NCBI RefSeq assembly: GCF_040096615.1
Contig: NZ_JBBMEJ010000010.1
Span: forward strand, 73,701-137,700
Direction of reading: 5' to 3'
Length of the DNA: 64,000 nucleotides
Source: Blautia_A aquisgranensis
Lineage (GTDB): Bacteria; Bacillota; Clostridia; Lachnospirales; Lachnospiraceae
Made by a program: the position numbers and the translations under genes. This document shows, piece after piece, positions 35,073-43,159 of the stretch; positions within the stretch are counted from its first letter, which is position 1, and every line of letters begins with the position of its first letter. The notes beneath the pieces were generated by a model, which was not told where the DNA came from, did not search any database, and saw nothing but the letters and a program-made list of their open reading frames with translations.

Positions 35073-36008
35073 ATGAAACAAAAAATAATTTTATTCTTCT
35101 GCCTCTGCCTTATGATTTTTCTGCTTCTTCATCCCCAGGACGCACTGGCTGCCGCAAAAGACGGACTAAGTCTCTGGCTAAACGTTATGATCCCGACACT
35201 TCTGCCTTTTCTGATCCTTACAGGGATCCTATTAAAAACCGGCAACATACAAAAACTGCTGCGTCCACTGTCTCCCGCTGGAAAAATTCTCCTGGGACTG
35301 TCCCCGGCCGGACTCTATGTGCTGATCCTGGGGCTTCTATGCGGTTATCCTATGGGCGCCAAACTTGCACATGACCTTTACATAGAGCAGCAGATTTCCC
35401 GAAGAGAGGGAGAATATCTTCTCACCTTCTCCTGTAATGCAAGCCCTGCATTCATTCTCTCTTATTTATCCCGAGATTGTCTTGATGAGCGTATTCCCCC
35501 TGACAAAATCATAGGCCTTCTTCTTGCTGCCGATGTGTTCTGTATGCTTTTCTTTCGCTTTTTTGTATATCGCGGGCATACAGTTAATCCTGTCAAACCC
35601 AAAAAGAGAAAAAAAGAGACATCCCAGCAGGACTCCGCAGGAGCCATCCTGGATGTCTCGATCATGAACGGTTTCGAAACCATCACACGTCTCGGGGGCT
35701 ATATTCTGATGTTCTCACTGATCTTCGCAGGCATCAGTTATTACTGGCCATTCAAGCCTCTGACCGGAATCCTGTTAACAGCCCCCATTGAATTAACAAC
35801 AGGTCTGCACAGAATCGCTCTTACAGAGCTCCCGTGGAAAATACAGTACTGTTCCTCTATGATGCTGACAGCCTTCGGCGGTCTCTGCATCATGGCTCAG
35901 ACCAAAAGTGTTCTGCAAAACAGCTTATCCCTGCTTCCCTACATTATTTCCAAATGTCTGAACGCTGCGGTGGTACTTCTGATCTTAGTTCTCTCCGATA
36001 TCCTCTAA
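35073..36008 (+). CDS. ylbJ: Sporulation integral membrane protein YlbJ-like
   Basis: 311 aa with about eight membrane helices. The NVMIPTLLPFLILTGILL segment, the conserved GYPMGAKLAHDL near residue 90, and the SCNASPAFILSYL stretch near residue 115 fit the YlbJ family, needed for spore cortex formation in Bacillus subtilis. RBS AAGGTCAGGCTTTC is only moderate. The 3' end overlaps the convergent coiled-coil gene by 24 nt. Confidence 0.8.
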   Translation: MKQKIILFFCLCLMIFLLLHPQDALAAAKDGLSLWLNVMIPTLLPFLILTGILLKTGNIQKLLRPLSPAGKILLGLSPAGLYVLILGLLCGYPMGAKLAHDLYIEQQISRREGEYLLTFSCNASPAFILSYLSRDCLDERIPPDKIIGLLLAADVFCMLFFRFFVYRGHTVNPVKPKKRKKETSQQDSAGAILDVSIMNGFETITRLGGYILMFSLIFAGISYYWPFKPLTGILLTAPIELTTGLHRIALTELPWKIQYCSSMMLTAFGGLCIMAQTKSVLQNSLSLLPYIISKCLNAAVVLLILVLSDIL

Positions 36009-36623
36009 CAGATCCTCATCTTCTTTTGTTACAGAGGAGCTGTCATCATCCTGGAATGTATTGGAAATTGCCGCTGCCTGTGCAGTCTGAGGAGCCAGCT
36101 CCTGACGGTTATGATTTACAACCTCAAGACAACTCTGCAGAGCATCGATAAATGCCTTATATTTACCGCCCGCATCTTCCAGTGTCTGATTCAGGACAGA
36201 ACCGATATTAGCCATCATATCATCTGTATATGTGATCGCGCTGAGACGAATGCTGTTTGCATCCTGTGTTGCAGAATCAAGAATCTCCTGAGCCTGCTTG
36301 TTGGCAGCATTGATCGTCTCATTCGCCTGTGCATAGGCCTTCTGCATGATCTCATGCTGTGTAACCAGCTCCTGAGCCTTGGTCTGTGCATCTGCGATCA
36401 GACTGTCAGCCTTGGACTGTGCATCCTCAAGGATCGCATCCTTATTGCTAATGATCTTCTGATAACGTTTAATCTCATCCGGAGTTTTCAGACGAAGTTC
36501 ACGTAAAAGCTCCTCGATCTCTTCCTTGTTCACTACAATCTTGGTAGTAGAAAGAGGCTGGAATTTACAGCTGTCTACATACTCTTCAATCTCCTGAATA
36601 ATCTGTTCAATTCTGCTGCTCAT
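35985..36623 (-). CDS. Coiled-coil protein, 212 aa, unknown
   Basis: Long coiled coil from residue ~45 to ~150 (AILEDAQSKADSLIADAQTK and similar heptads), then a Ser/Asp/Glu-rich acidic tail. It is reminiscent of ATP-synthase subunit b/H or DivIVA-like coiled coils, names often given automatically. Follows coaD by 12 nt in the mgsA-rsmD-coaD operon, where such genes are usual in Lachnospiraceae. Function unknown; a role in cell-pole or envelope organisation is only possible. Confidence 0.8.
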   Translation of the reverse strand: MSSRIEQIIQEIEEYVDSCKFQPLSTTKIVVNKEEIEELLRELRLKTPDEIKRYQKIISNKDAILEDAQSKADSLIADAQTKAQELVTQHEIMQKAYAQANETINAANKQAQEILDSATQDANSIRLSAITYTDDMMANIGSVLNQTLEDAGGKYKAFIDALQSCLEVVNHNRQELAPQTAQAAAISNTFQDDDSSSVTKEDEDLLEDIGEN

Positions 36624-36635
36624 AATACACTCTCC

Positions 36636-37130
36636 TTATTTCTCTGTTTCTCTTTTTTTCAATTTTTCTTCAACTGCTTCTATAATCTCACGCGGAGCAA
36701 ATTTGCTCAAATCGCCTCCGAAATTAGCAACCTCTTTCATGATCGTGGAGCTCAAGTATGCATATTCCAGGCTTGTCGTGAGAAAAACAGTATCCACATC
36801 CGGCGCAAGAACACGGTTAGTCTGCGCCATCTGAAGCTCGTATTCAAAATCCGTGACAGCACGAAGTCCGCGAACAATCACCTGGGCATGATTCTCCCTG
36901 GCAAAGTTCACTGACAGACCTTCGAATGCTTTCACCTCCACATTCGGGATATCTTTTGTCGCCTTTGCTAGTATCTTAACACGTTCTTCCACAGAAAACA
37001 ACGGACTTTTTGCAGAATTATTCAAAACTCCTACGACAACCCGGTCAAAAGAAACGCTTGCCCGTCTGATAACGTCAAGATGTCCATAAGTTGCCGGGTC
37101 AAAGCTTCCCGGGTATACTGCTGTTATCAT
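36636..37130 (-). CDS. coaD: Phosphopantetheine adenylyltransferase
   Basis: 164 aa, fourth step in CoA synthesis. N-terminal YPGSFDPATYGHLDVIRRA carries the TxGH-type nucleotidyltransferase motif (here YGH), and the C-terminal motif LSSTIMKEVA is the ISSxxx-type ATP loop. Lies 15 nt after rsmD. Confidence 0.97.
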   Translation of the reverse strand: MITAVYPGSFDPATYGHLDVIRRASVSFDRVVVGVLNNSAKSPLFSVEERVKILAKATKDIPNVEVKAFEGLSVNFARENHAQVIVRGLRAVTDFEYELQMAQTNRVLAPDVDTVFLTTSLEYAYLSSTIMKEVANFGGDLSKFAPREIIEAVEEKLKKRETEK

Positions 37131-37145
37131 ATGTCTGTCTCTCTT

Positions 37146-37694
37146 TCATTTTTTTAAGAAAACATGCTTATTGGTCTTATATTCCTTGGAGCGAACCAGA
37201 TGATAACCCATTTCTTCAACATAGGAAAAATCTGTGTGAAGCTCTTCCTCGATTATGATCAACGTATTCTCATCCGCCAGCGAACTGTCTAACAGATATT
37301 CAAGAACCGGTTGTTCCAGATTCTGTTCATACGGCGCATCCATAAAAATACAATCAAAAGTTTCTCCGCCTTCCAGAGAACGTAAAGCCTGCAGCACATC
37401 CATGTTCAGCAGTTTACCACCTTCTGCAAGTTTTGTAAATGAAAGATTTTCGCGGATACATGCACAGGCTTTGGGATTCTTCTCCACAAACACTGCATAT
37501 TCGGCTCCGCGGCTCAGTGCCTCAATTCCAATGGCACCGCTTCCGGAAAACAGATCCAGGAACCTGCAGCCCGGTATTTCAGGCTGGAGAATGTTAAAAA
37601 GAGTTTCCTTAATACGGTCTGTTGTAGGTCTTGTATCATTTCCGGGAATAGTTTTTAAGTTTAATCTACGTGCTTTTCCTGCTATTACTCTCAT
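37146..37694 (-). CDS. rsmD: 16S rRNA (guanine966-N2)-methyltransferase
   Basis: 182 aa. The N-terminal MRVIAGKARRLNLKTIPGND and RPTTDRIKETLFNIL segment, the SAM motif FLDLFSGSGAIGIEALSRGA, and the catalytic DAPYEQ (D/NPPY-type; here DAPY) identify RsmD. The ATG at 37694 overlaps the mgsA stop in ATGA. Modifies 16S rRNA in assembled 30S subunits. Confidence 0.95.
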   Translation of the reverse strand: MRVIAGKARRLNLKTIPGNDTRPTTDRIKETLFNILQPEIPGCRFLDLFSGSGAIGIEALSRGAEYAVFVEKNPKACACIRENLSFTKLAEGGKLLNMDVLQALRSLEGGETFDCIFMDAPYEQNLEQPVLEYLLDSSLADENTLIIIEEELHTDFSYVEEMGYHLVRSKEYKTNKHVFLKK

Positions 37695-38086
37695 TTCAGA
37701 TTCAGTCTCCAATCCAGATCACCGCGGGCCAGTCCAAGTATCAGGAGCTCCGCAGTTGCTATATTCGTAGCGACCGGAATATTATACTGGTCGCAGCGTT
37801 TAACAATACTCATGATGTCCGGTTCTGCCGGGTCAATCATAACCGGATTATAAAACAGGATCACCATATCCAGATCCTGCCGCTCTACCATCTCCATAAA
37901 CTGCTTGTCTCCGCCAATACTTCCGGCAAGAAATTTATGGACATGGAGGCTGGTCGCTTCCTCAATCCTTCTTCCTGTTGTTCCTGTTGCATATACTTCA
38001 TGTTTGGCAAGGATATTCTTATATGCAATACAGAAATCTTCAATCAGAACTTTCTTACTGTTATGTGCAATAATTCCTAAATTCAT
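37691..38086 (-). CDS. mgsA: Methylglyoxal synthase-like protein
   Basis: 131 aa, close to the E. coli enzyme (152) but shorter. The family order is kept: AHNSKK, YATGTTGRRI, GGDKQF (catalytic Asp71 equivalent), NIPVATNIATAE. Two active-site positions differ from E. coli by alignment: Asp91 (FWDPL) is Asn (FYNPV) and His98 (PHDPD) is Ala (PAEPD). Function as a methylglyoxal synthase is therefore possible but unsure. First gene of the operon with rsmD and coaD. Confidence 0.85.
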   Translation of the reverse strand: MNLGIIAHNSKKVLIEDFCIAYKNILAKHEVYATGTTGRRIEEATSLHVHKFLAGSIGGDKQFMEMVERQDLDMVILFYNPVMIDPAEPDIMSIVKRCDQYNIPVATNIATAELLILGLARGDLDWRLNLK

Positions 38087-38165
38087 AGTTCACCTCTCCA
38101 TTCTGCCCTCGGGTATTTCCCTTTCTATCCTTGTAAATCATTAAAACCCAGTAACTCTGTATCTA

Positions 38166-38194
38166 ATTTTAGCATATCGCCCAAAAAAGTGCAA
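38166..38194 (-). promoter_or_regulatory. Promoter of the mgsA-rsmD-coaD operon
   Basis: TTGCAC, 17 nt, TAAAAT on the minus strand, about 80 nt upstream of mgsA. Confidence 0.68.
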
Positions 38195-38250
38195 TTTAAT
38201 TCATGTAAATTCATGAAAAATTAATATTTTCATAGTACTCCGATAGCCAA

Positions 38251-39108
38251 TCATTCTTTCCAGCTGTTTCCTGTGCTGTAATCGATCCCGATTCCAGGTT
38301 GTACGTTGTATACAAAAACATGAAAAGAAATTTCGGAATCTTTCACAGATTCTGCTTCCATCTCCACACCTTTTGCAACCAGGTCATCTCCTTCAAAAAC
38401 CGGTGTCACACGGTACATGCATGGATTCCCCGTGTTTCGCACATAATCAGCCACTTCATTTTCGAAGGGCAGCATACCTGTTACATTAAGGTACCTGGTT
38501 CCTGTAATTAAATTTTTTCTGTTTGCATTTTCCCCGGTAAGCTGATAACCGATCAGATGACAACGATTATAAAGATATCTGCCATCTACATTGTCATATT
38601 TCACCGTATGCCATCCCGTAGGCTTTACCATTCCGATTGCTCCACGCTCTTGTGTTGGCATCAGTTCCGTCGTGATCTTCGCTTCTGCATAGCCGCAACG
38701 TTCTAAGGAATCCAGCTCACTATAAAATTCATAGGCCGGACCATTCTTCTTTTCATCCGAAAACTCCGGAACATTTCCGTCAAGCTCCACATACGGATTT
38801 CCGCTGTATTTCGGTATCTGTGCCAGTGAAATCGTATCTTCGGAATTCTTCCAGGTATCAGAAATCGCATTCGAAACAGCTTCGACCGTATCTTCCCAGA
38901 GAATCGATGCATTCTCTTCTATATATGAAAAAAGTACCTCGCCAAAAATCTGTCCCTGTTCTTTCGCTTCCTTAATGCTGCGCGGTGGAATCCAGCCATT
39001 ACTTAATGCAAGCACAACGCAGAGGACTATGGCTGTCAGAACTTTCTTCATAAGTTGTTTTTTCTTTTTTGTCTTTCGTCTGTAAGTCGGATAACGTTTC
39101 TTTTTCAC
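38251..39108 (-). CDS. Membrane-anchored DNA/RNA non-specific endonuclease
   Basis: 285 aa. A basic N-terminus is followed by a membrane segment (LTAIVLCVVLALSNGWI, residues ~23-40). The nuclease domain has the beta-beta-alpha metal motif YNRCHLIGYQLTGENANRKN near residue 181, with His as general base, followed by ITGTRYLNVTGMLPFE. Resembles EndA/NucA-type secreted nucleases, used in DNA entry or nucleotide scavenging. No signal-peptidase site is obvious, so it is likely anchored. Confidence 0.88.
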   Translation of the reverse strand: MKKKRYPTYRRKTKKKKQLMKKVLTAIVLCVVLALSNGWIPPRSIKEAKEQGQIFGEVLFSYIEENASILWEDTVEAVSNAISDTWKNSEDTISLAQIPKYSGNPYVELDGNVPEFSDEKKNGPAYEFYSELDSLERCGYAEAKITTELMPTQERGAIGMVKPTGWHTVKYDNVDGRYLYNRCHLIGYQLTGENANRKNLITGTRYLNVTGMLPFENEVADYVRNTGNPCMYRVTPVFEGDDLVAKGVEMEAESVKDSEISFHVFVYNVQPGIGIDYSTGNSWKE

Positions 39109-39303
39109 AGGATCCCCCTTTGCGCTTTATGTCCGATATTCTATATGCTGTAAAAATCATTATAACGTTTGTCTTCAAAAAAGCAACCATACATTCGATT
39201 TTTTGTTATCCTGATTTCCTTTAACTGCCAGTGTATTATTTTCGTTTTTTCATATACTAGCACTGTAACATCAAACAAAACACAACTAAGGAGGAAATGA
39301 ATT

Positions 39304-39540
39304 ATGCCAAGTAACACTTCTTCTAACAAAGCAGTTGTACCGGAAGCAAAGGGCGCACTTGACCGTTTCAAATATGAGGTAGCAAACGAGCTGGGTGTTC
39401 CGCTTACAGACGGATACAACGGAAACCTGACTTCCAAACAGAACGGATCCGTAGGTGGCTATATGGTCAAAAAGATGATTGAAGCGCAGGAGCGCCAGAT
39501 GTCCAGCGGTTCCGGTTCCCAGGGTGGCCAGCAGTATTAA
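39304..39540 (+). CDS. Small acid-soluble spore protein, alpha/beta type
   Basis: 78 aa SASP that coats DNA in the dormant spore. It keeps KYEVANELGVPL (with the GPR cleavage region) and the DGYNGNLTSKQNGSVGGYMVKKMIE segment. RBS AAGGAGGAAATG 4-10 nt upstream. This is direct evidence for an endospore-former. A CATATACTA sequence upstream may be a sigma-G -10. Confidence 0.93.
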   Translation: MPSNTSSNKAVVPEAKGALDRFKYEVANELGVPLTDGYNGNLTSKQNGSVGGYMVKKMIEAQERQMSSGSGSQGGQQY

Positions 39541-39590
39541 TCCATTTTAAGTAAATCCATTGCCATGCAAAGCTAATCAAAGCTTATGCA

Positions 39591-39643
39591 AAAAAAGATG
39601 CTGTCTGACAGTACTTATAAAGCTGCCGGACAACATCTTTTTT
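39591..39643. terminator. Bidirectional terminator between SASP and SGNH genes
   Basis: AAAAAAGATGCTGTC pairs with GACAACATCTTTTTT (one mismatch), flanked by T-runs. It ends the spore protein gene (+) and, read in reverse, the SGNH hydrolase gene (-). Confidence 0.84.
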
Positions 39644-39662
39644 ATTTCTGAAAAATATTTTT

Positions 39663-40286
39663 TTACAGCAGTTCCTGAATTTTCCGGTATACTACTTCCG
39701 CAAATTTCCTGTGACCTTCCGCATTTAAATGCTCCTGATCTGCCTCACAGCAATGCACATAAGAGGCTGCCGGCAAAAAACTGATCTGGCGTTCCTTCGC
39801 TATTTTTTCATAAACTCCCTGGAGATTTCTGGAAACAGCTACAGATTCCCTGGAAAATTTCTGGTCGTAGCCTTCCTGCCAGACTTTTTCTCCAAGATAG
39901 ATTGGAGACATCAGAAGCACCTTCGCCTTTGGTGCATATTCCTGGATCTGATCCAGAAGTCTTATGATTCCTTTTCCGATCACATCTGCAGACGCACCAA
40001 AAACAGTTTTGCAGTCATTAGTTCCCAGCATCAGTGTTATGACATCAACCTGTGCATGTGTTTCCAGCAAAGTGGGAAGCAGTGCAGTGCCTCTTCTGCC
40101 ATCCCGAAGCGGATCTTCAAAAACTGTTGTCCTTCCGCACAGACCTTCCTCGATCACTCTGCATTCATCTCTGTTCAGTTTTTTCTGAAGAAGGCTTGTC
40201 CAGCGCACTCCCCATGGAAGTCTTGTTTTGCTTTCTCCGTCATATCCCCATGTATTCGAATCCCCAAAGCACAATATCTGTTTCAT
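39663..40286 (-). CDS. SGNH/GDSL-family hydrolase
   Basis: 207 aa, no signal peptide. Block I CFGDSNTWGYD has the catalytic Ser; the GTNDCK block (block III Asn) and the C-terminal EHLNAEGHRKFAE supply the catalytic Asp/His. Most like aryl-esterase or acetyl-xylan esterase-like enzymes; substrate is not assignable. Convergent with the SASP gene. Confidence 0.9.
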   Translation of the reverse strand: MKQILCFGDSNTWGYDGESKTRLPWGVRWTSLLQKKLNRDECRVIEEGLCGRTTVFEDPLRDGRRGTALLPTLLETHAQVDVITLMLGTNDCKTVFGASADVIGKGIIRLLDQIQEYAPKAKVLLMSPIYLGEKVWQEGYDQKFSRESVAVSRNLQGVYEKIAKERQISFLPAASYVHCCEADQEHLNAEGHRKFAEVVYRKIQELL

Positions 40287-40370
40287 ATACTTTTATTCCT
40301 ATCTGTTTTATATGTTTATTAGTTGATTGAATCATAACATGTATGGGCGTATTGGTCAAATACACAAAAG

Positions 40371-40409
40371 AAATAGCCTGCTATAGCTTAATACTATAGC
40401 AGGCTATTT
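40371..40409 (-). terminator. Terminator after the Lys/Ala-rich protein gene
   Basis: Perfect 16-bp stem AAATAGCCTGCTATAG / CTATAGCAGGCTATTT with a 7-nt loop, 34 nt past the stop codon. Confidence 0.88.
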
Positions 40410-40443
40410 CATATGCCGTCAGAAACGGATATAATTTTTTAGA

Positions 40444-41004
40444 TTACAGTCCGATAAAGCCTGTAACCTCTCCATTGATCACATAATGAGCGCCATTATC
40501 TTCTGGTTTGATATAGATCTTGAGATCTTTAAGATCAGAAGCTTTTTTGCCCATATCATCTGTCCAGATCTTTTTGATTCTGTCAGCAACCTCAGATGTA
40601 TGTATTTCTTTGCCCCAGTACTGAACATATACCTCTGTAGCTGGTTCAGCTTTCTTCGTAGCAGTTCTTCTGGTTGCAGTTGTCTTCGCTGTGGTTGTTT
40701 TTGCTGTGGTTTTTTTAGCAGCCGTTTTTCTTGCTGTGGTTTTCTTAGCTGTTGTCTTCTTTGCCGGTTCTTCTGCCTTGGCAGCTGCCGGTTTCTCTTC
40801 AACAGGTTTCACCTCTGCGTTCTTGGTCTCTACTGGTTTCTCAGCTGCTTTTGTCTCTAAAGAAGCTTTTGCATCGTCTGTCTTCGGTGTCTCAGCCTTA
40901 ACGGCTTTCTCTTCGGATGCGGTTACTACAGATTTTGCAGGAGTCTCGCTTACTGAAGCCGTTTTTACAGTTGTCTTGGTTGCAGCTTTCTTTGTTCTAG
41001 CCAT
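40444..41004 (-). CDS. Protein with histone-like Lys/Ala/Thr tail and C-terminal DUF6465-type domain
   Basis: 186 aa. The first ~120 residues are low complexity, rich in Lys, Ala, Thr, with tandem AKKTT/ARKTAAK repeats (KKTTAKKTTARKTAAKK-type), like eukaryotic histone H1 tails. The last ~65 residues form a globular domain (EVYVQYWGKEIHTSEVADRI to the end). The domain resembles what is called DUF6465 in Lachnospiraceae. A DNA-binding role for the tail is an inference. It has its own terminator. Confidence 0.8.
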   Translation of the reverse strand: MARTKKAATKTTVKTASVSETPAKSVVTASEEKAVKAETPKTDDAKASLETKAAEKPVETKNAEVKPVEEKPAAAKAEEPAKKTTAKKTTARKTAAKKTTAKTTTAKTTATRRTATKKAEPATEVYVQYWGKEIHTSEVADRIKKIWTDDMGKKASDLKDLKIYIKPEDNGAHYVINGEVTGFIGL

Positions 41005-41085
41005 TTGATAGCCTCCTTACAAGGGATTTTGTTAATCTTTTCTCATGCAATGATACTACGATTTGAAAATTTTGTAAAGAAAAAA

Positions 41086-43146
41086 TTATATACCCAGATT
41101 CTCCAGATCTTCGCTCATGTATCCCATCAGGCGTTCTTTCAGAGCCTCATGCTGCGGCAGACGGAGATCAAAATCCAGTGCCAGGATCTCTCCTGCTGCC
41201 TCACTGGCATTCTTGAGAATCCCCGCATCATTGTAAATATCACCGATCTTAAATTCCATAAGTCCGCTCTGGCGGATGCCAAAAAGATCTCCCGGACCAC
41301 GAAGCTTCAGATCCTCTCCTGCAATATAAAATCCGTCATTGGACTCGTTAAGGATCTTCAGACGCTTTGAGGTATCTTCCTCATTGTTTCCCTGAATAAA
41401 AATGCAGTATGACTGATGCTCTCCACGGCCGACCCGTCCTCTGAGCTGATGCAGCTGTGCAAGCCCGAACCGTTCTGCATTTTCCACCATCATAACTGTT
41501 GCATTGGGCACGTTCACACCAACTTCCACTACCGTTGTAGACACCAGAACCTGAATCTCACCGGAAGCAAATGCTTCCATGATCTTATTCTTTTCTTTTG
41601 GCTTCATTTTTCCATGAAGAATATCCACCCGGATCTCTCCCGGCAGCACTTCCTTAAGCTTTCTCGCATAATCTGTTACATTTTCTGCATCCAGGCCTTC
41701 ACTTTCCTCAACCATCGGGCAGATCACATAAGCCTGTCTTCCCATCTGTACCTGTTTCTCAATAAAAGAATAGGCTTTTGGACGATAAGAGGTTCCCACC
41801 ACACAATTCTTAATAGGAAGTCTTTTGGCAGGAAGCTCATCAATAATGGAAATATCCAGATCTCCGTATAAAATAATCGCCAGTGTCCTTGGAATCGGAG
41901 TTGCACTCATAACAAGAACATGCGGCGGATTTCCTCTGGTCGTCAGCGCTTCTCTCTGGCGCACTCCGAAACGATGCTGCTCATCCGTAATTACAAGTCC
42001 GAGACTTTTATATTCAACTTTTTCCTGAATAAGGGCATGTGTTCCGATGATAACGTTTACCTCGCCGGATGCGATCTTCGCATAAATTTCCCGTTTCTGC
42101 TTCGCTGTAGTGGATCCTGTCAGCAAAACCGGATGGCAGGAAGTAATATTCTGTTCTTCCATCAGTTTTAAAAATCCCTCATAATGCTGATTCGCCAGAA
42201 CCTCCGTCGGTACCATCAGGGCACTCTGGAATCCATTCTCGGCAGAAAGCACCATAGTCAGAAATGCGATGACTGTTTTTCCGCTTCCAACATCTCCCTG
42301 TACAAGTCTGGACATCAGTTTATGCCCGCTTAAGTCTCTCTCGATCTCATGCCATACATTTTTCTGGGCATTTGTCAGCTCATAGGGAAGGCCTTCGATG
42401 ATCTCCTCAGTCGTCCACACCGGCTTCATGGAAAAAGTATTCGGCGCCTCTTCTGTCTTTTCCTTAAGAAGCTGTACTGCCAGCACAAATAGCAGAAACT
42501 CGTCAAAGACCAGACGTTTTCTTGCAGTAAGCAGTTCCTGCATGTTTTTGGGAAAATGTATCGTACGCACTGCATAATTGTCATCTGCAAGTTGATACCT
42601 CTCTCTTATTTCTTCCGGAAGATATTCCCCGTGAAGCGGCCTTGTATCTAATACCTGATGAACCAGCTTTGTGATCGCTTTGTTGGAAAGGCCTTTGGTC
42701 AGCCCATATACCGGTTGCATACTGTGAACAATCTCTTCATACGCTGCCGGAGTAAAGATCTCCGGATGCTCCATCTGCAGACGGCCTTTTTTCCGGGAGA
42801 GCTTTCCCCTGAAAATAAATACGCTGCCTTTTTTCAGTGTTCCGCGAAGATAAGGTGCATTGAACCATGCAACGGGAAGACGTCCACTGGAATCAGCTAC
42901 TGTGGTCGTCAGAACCTGTAGATTCCGTACCTGATTAATATAAATGCTGCTTGTTACAGTTGCCCTTATGGAAATTGTCTTATCTTCCTGGGCTGAGGCG
43001 ATCTCCACAGGCTCTTCGTATACATCATAAGTACGGGGATAATAACGGAGAAGCTCCTCCGTAGTCGTAATACCGATCTTCTGGAAAAGCTTCTCTGTCT
43101 TATCACCCACGCCTTTTAATTCACGTAAAGGTGTTTTATCATTCAT
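41086..43146 (-). CDS. recG: ATP-dependent DNA helicase RecG
   Basis: 686 aa branch-migration helicase that remodels stalled forks. The N-terminal wedge/OB domain precedes the helicase core: Walker A LVQGDVGSGKTVIAF, DEQH box VITDEQHRFGVRQREA, motif III MSATPIPRTLA, and motif VI-type QLRGRVGRG. The TRG-like C-terminus is also present. Follows the DAK2-protein gene by 13 nt. Confidence 0.97.
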   Translation of the reverse strand: MNDKTPLRELKGVGDKTEKLFQKIGITTTEELLRYYPRTYDVYEEPVEIASAQEDKTISIRATVTSSIYINQVRNLQVLTTTVADSSGRLPVAWFNAPYLRGTLKKGSVFIFRGKLSRKKGRLQMEHPEIFTPAAYEEIVHSMQPVYGLTKGLSNKAITKLVHQVLDTRPLHGEYLPEEIRERYQLADDNYAVRTIHFPKNMQELLTARKRLVFDEFLLFVLAVQLLKEKTEEAPNTFSMKPVWTTEEIIEGLPYELTNAQKNVWHEIERDLSGHKLMSRLVQGDVGSGKTVIAFLTMVLSAENGFQSALMVPTEVLANQHYEGFLKLMEEQNITSCHPVLLTGSTTAKQKREIYAKIASGEVNVIIGTHALIQEKVEYKSLGLVITDEQHRFGVRQREALTTRGNPPHVLVMSATPIPRTLAIILYGDLDISIIDELPAKRLPIKNCVVGTSYRPKAYSFIEKQVQMGRQAYVICPMVEESEGLDAENVTDYARKLKEVLPGEIRVDILHGKMKPKEKNKIMEAFASGEIQVLVSTTVVEVGVNVPNATVMMVENAERFGLAQLHQLRGRVGRGEHQSYCIFIQGNNEEDTSKRLKILNESNDGFYIAGEDLKLRGPGDLFGIRQSGLMEFKIGDIYNDAGILKNASEAAGEILALDFDLRLPQHEALKERLMGYMSEDLENLGI

Positions 43147-43159
43147 TTTTTTGTGCTCT

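Noticed and set aside
40691..41008. Plus-strand 105-codon frame rich in Val/Ala/Phe
   Set aside because: Antisense to the Lys/Ala-rich protein; an effect of the repeats.
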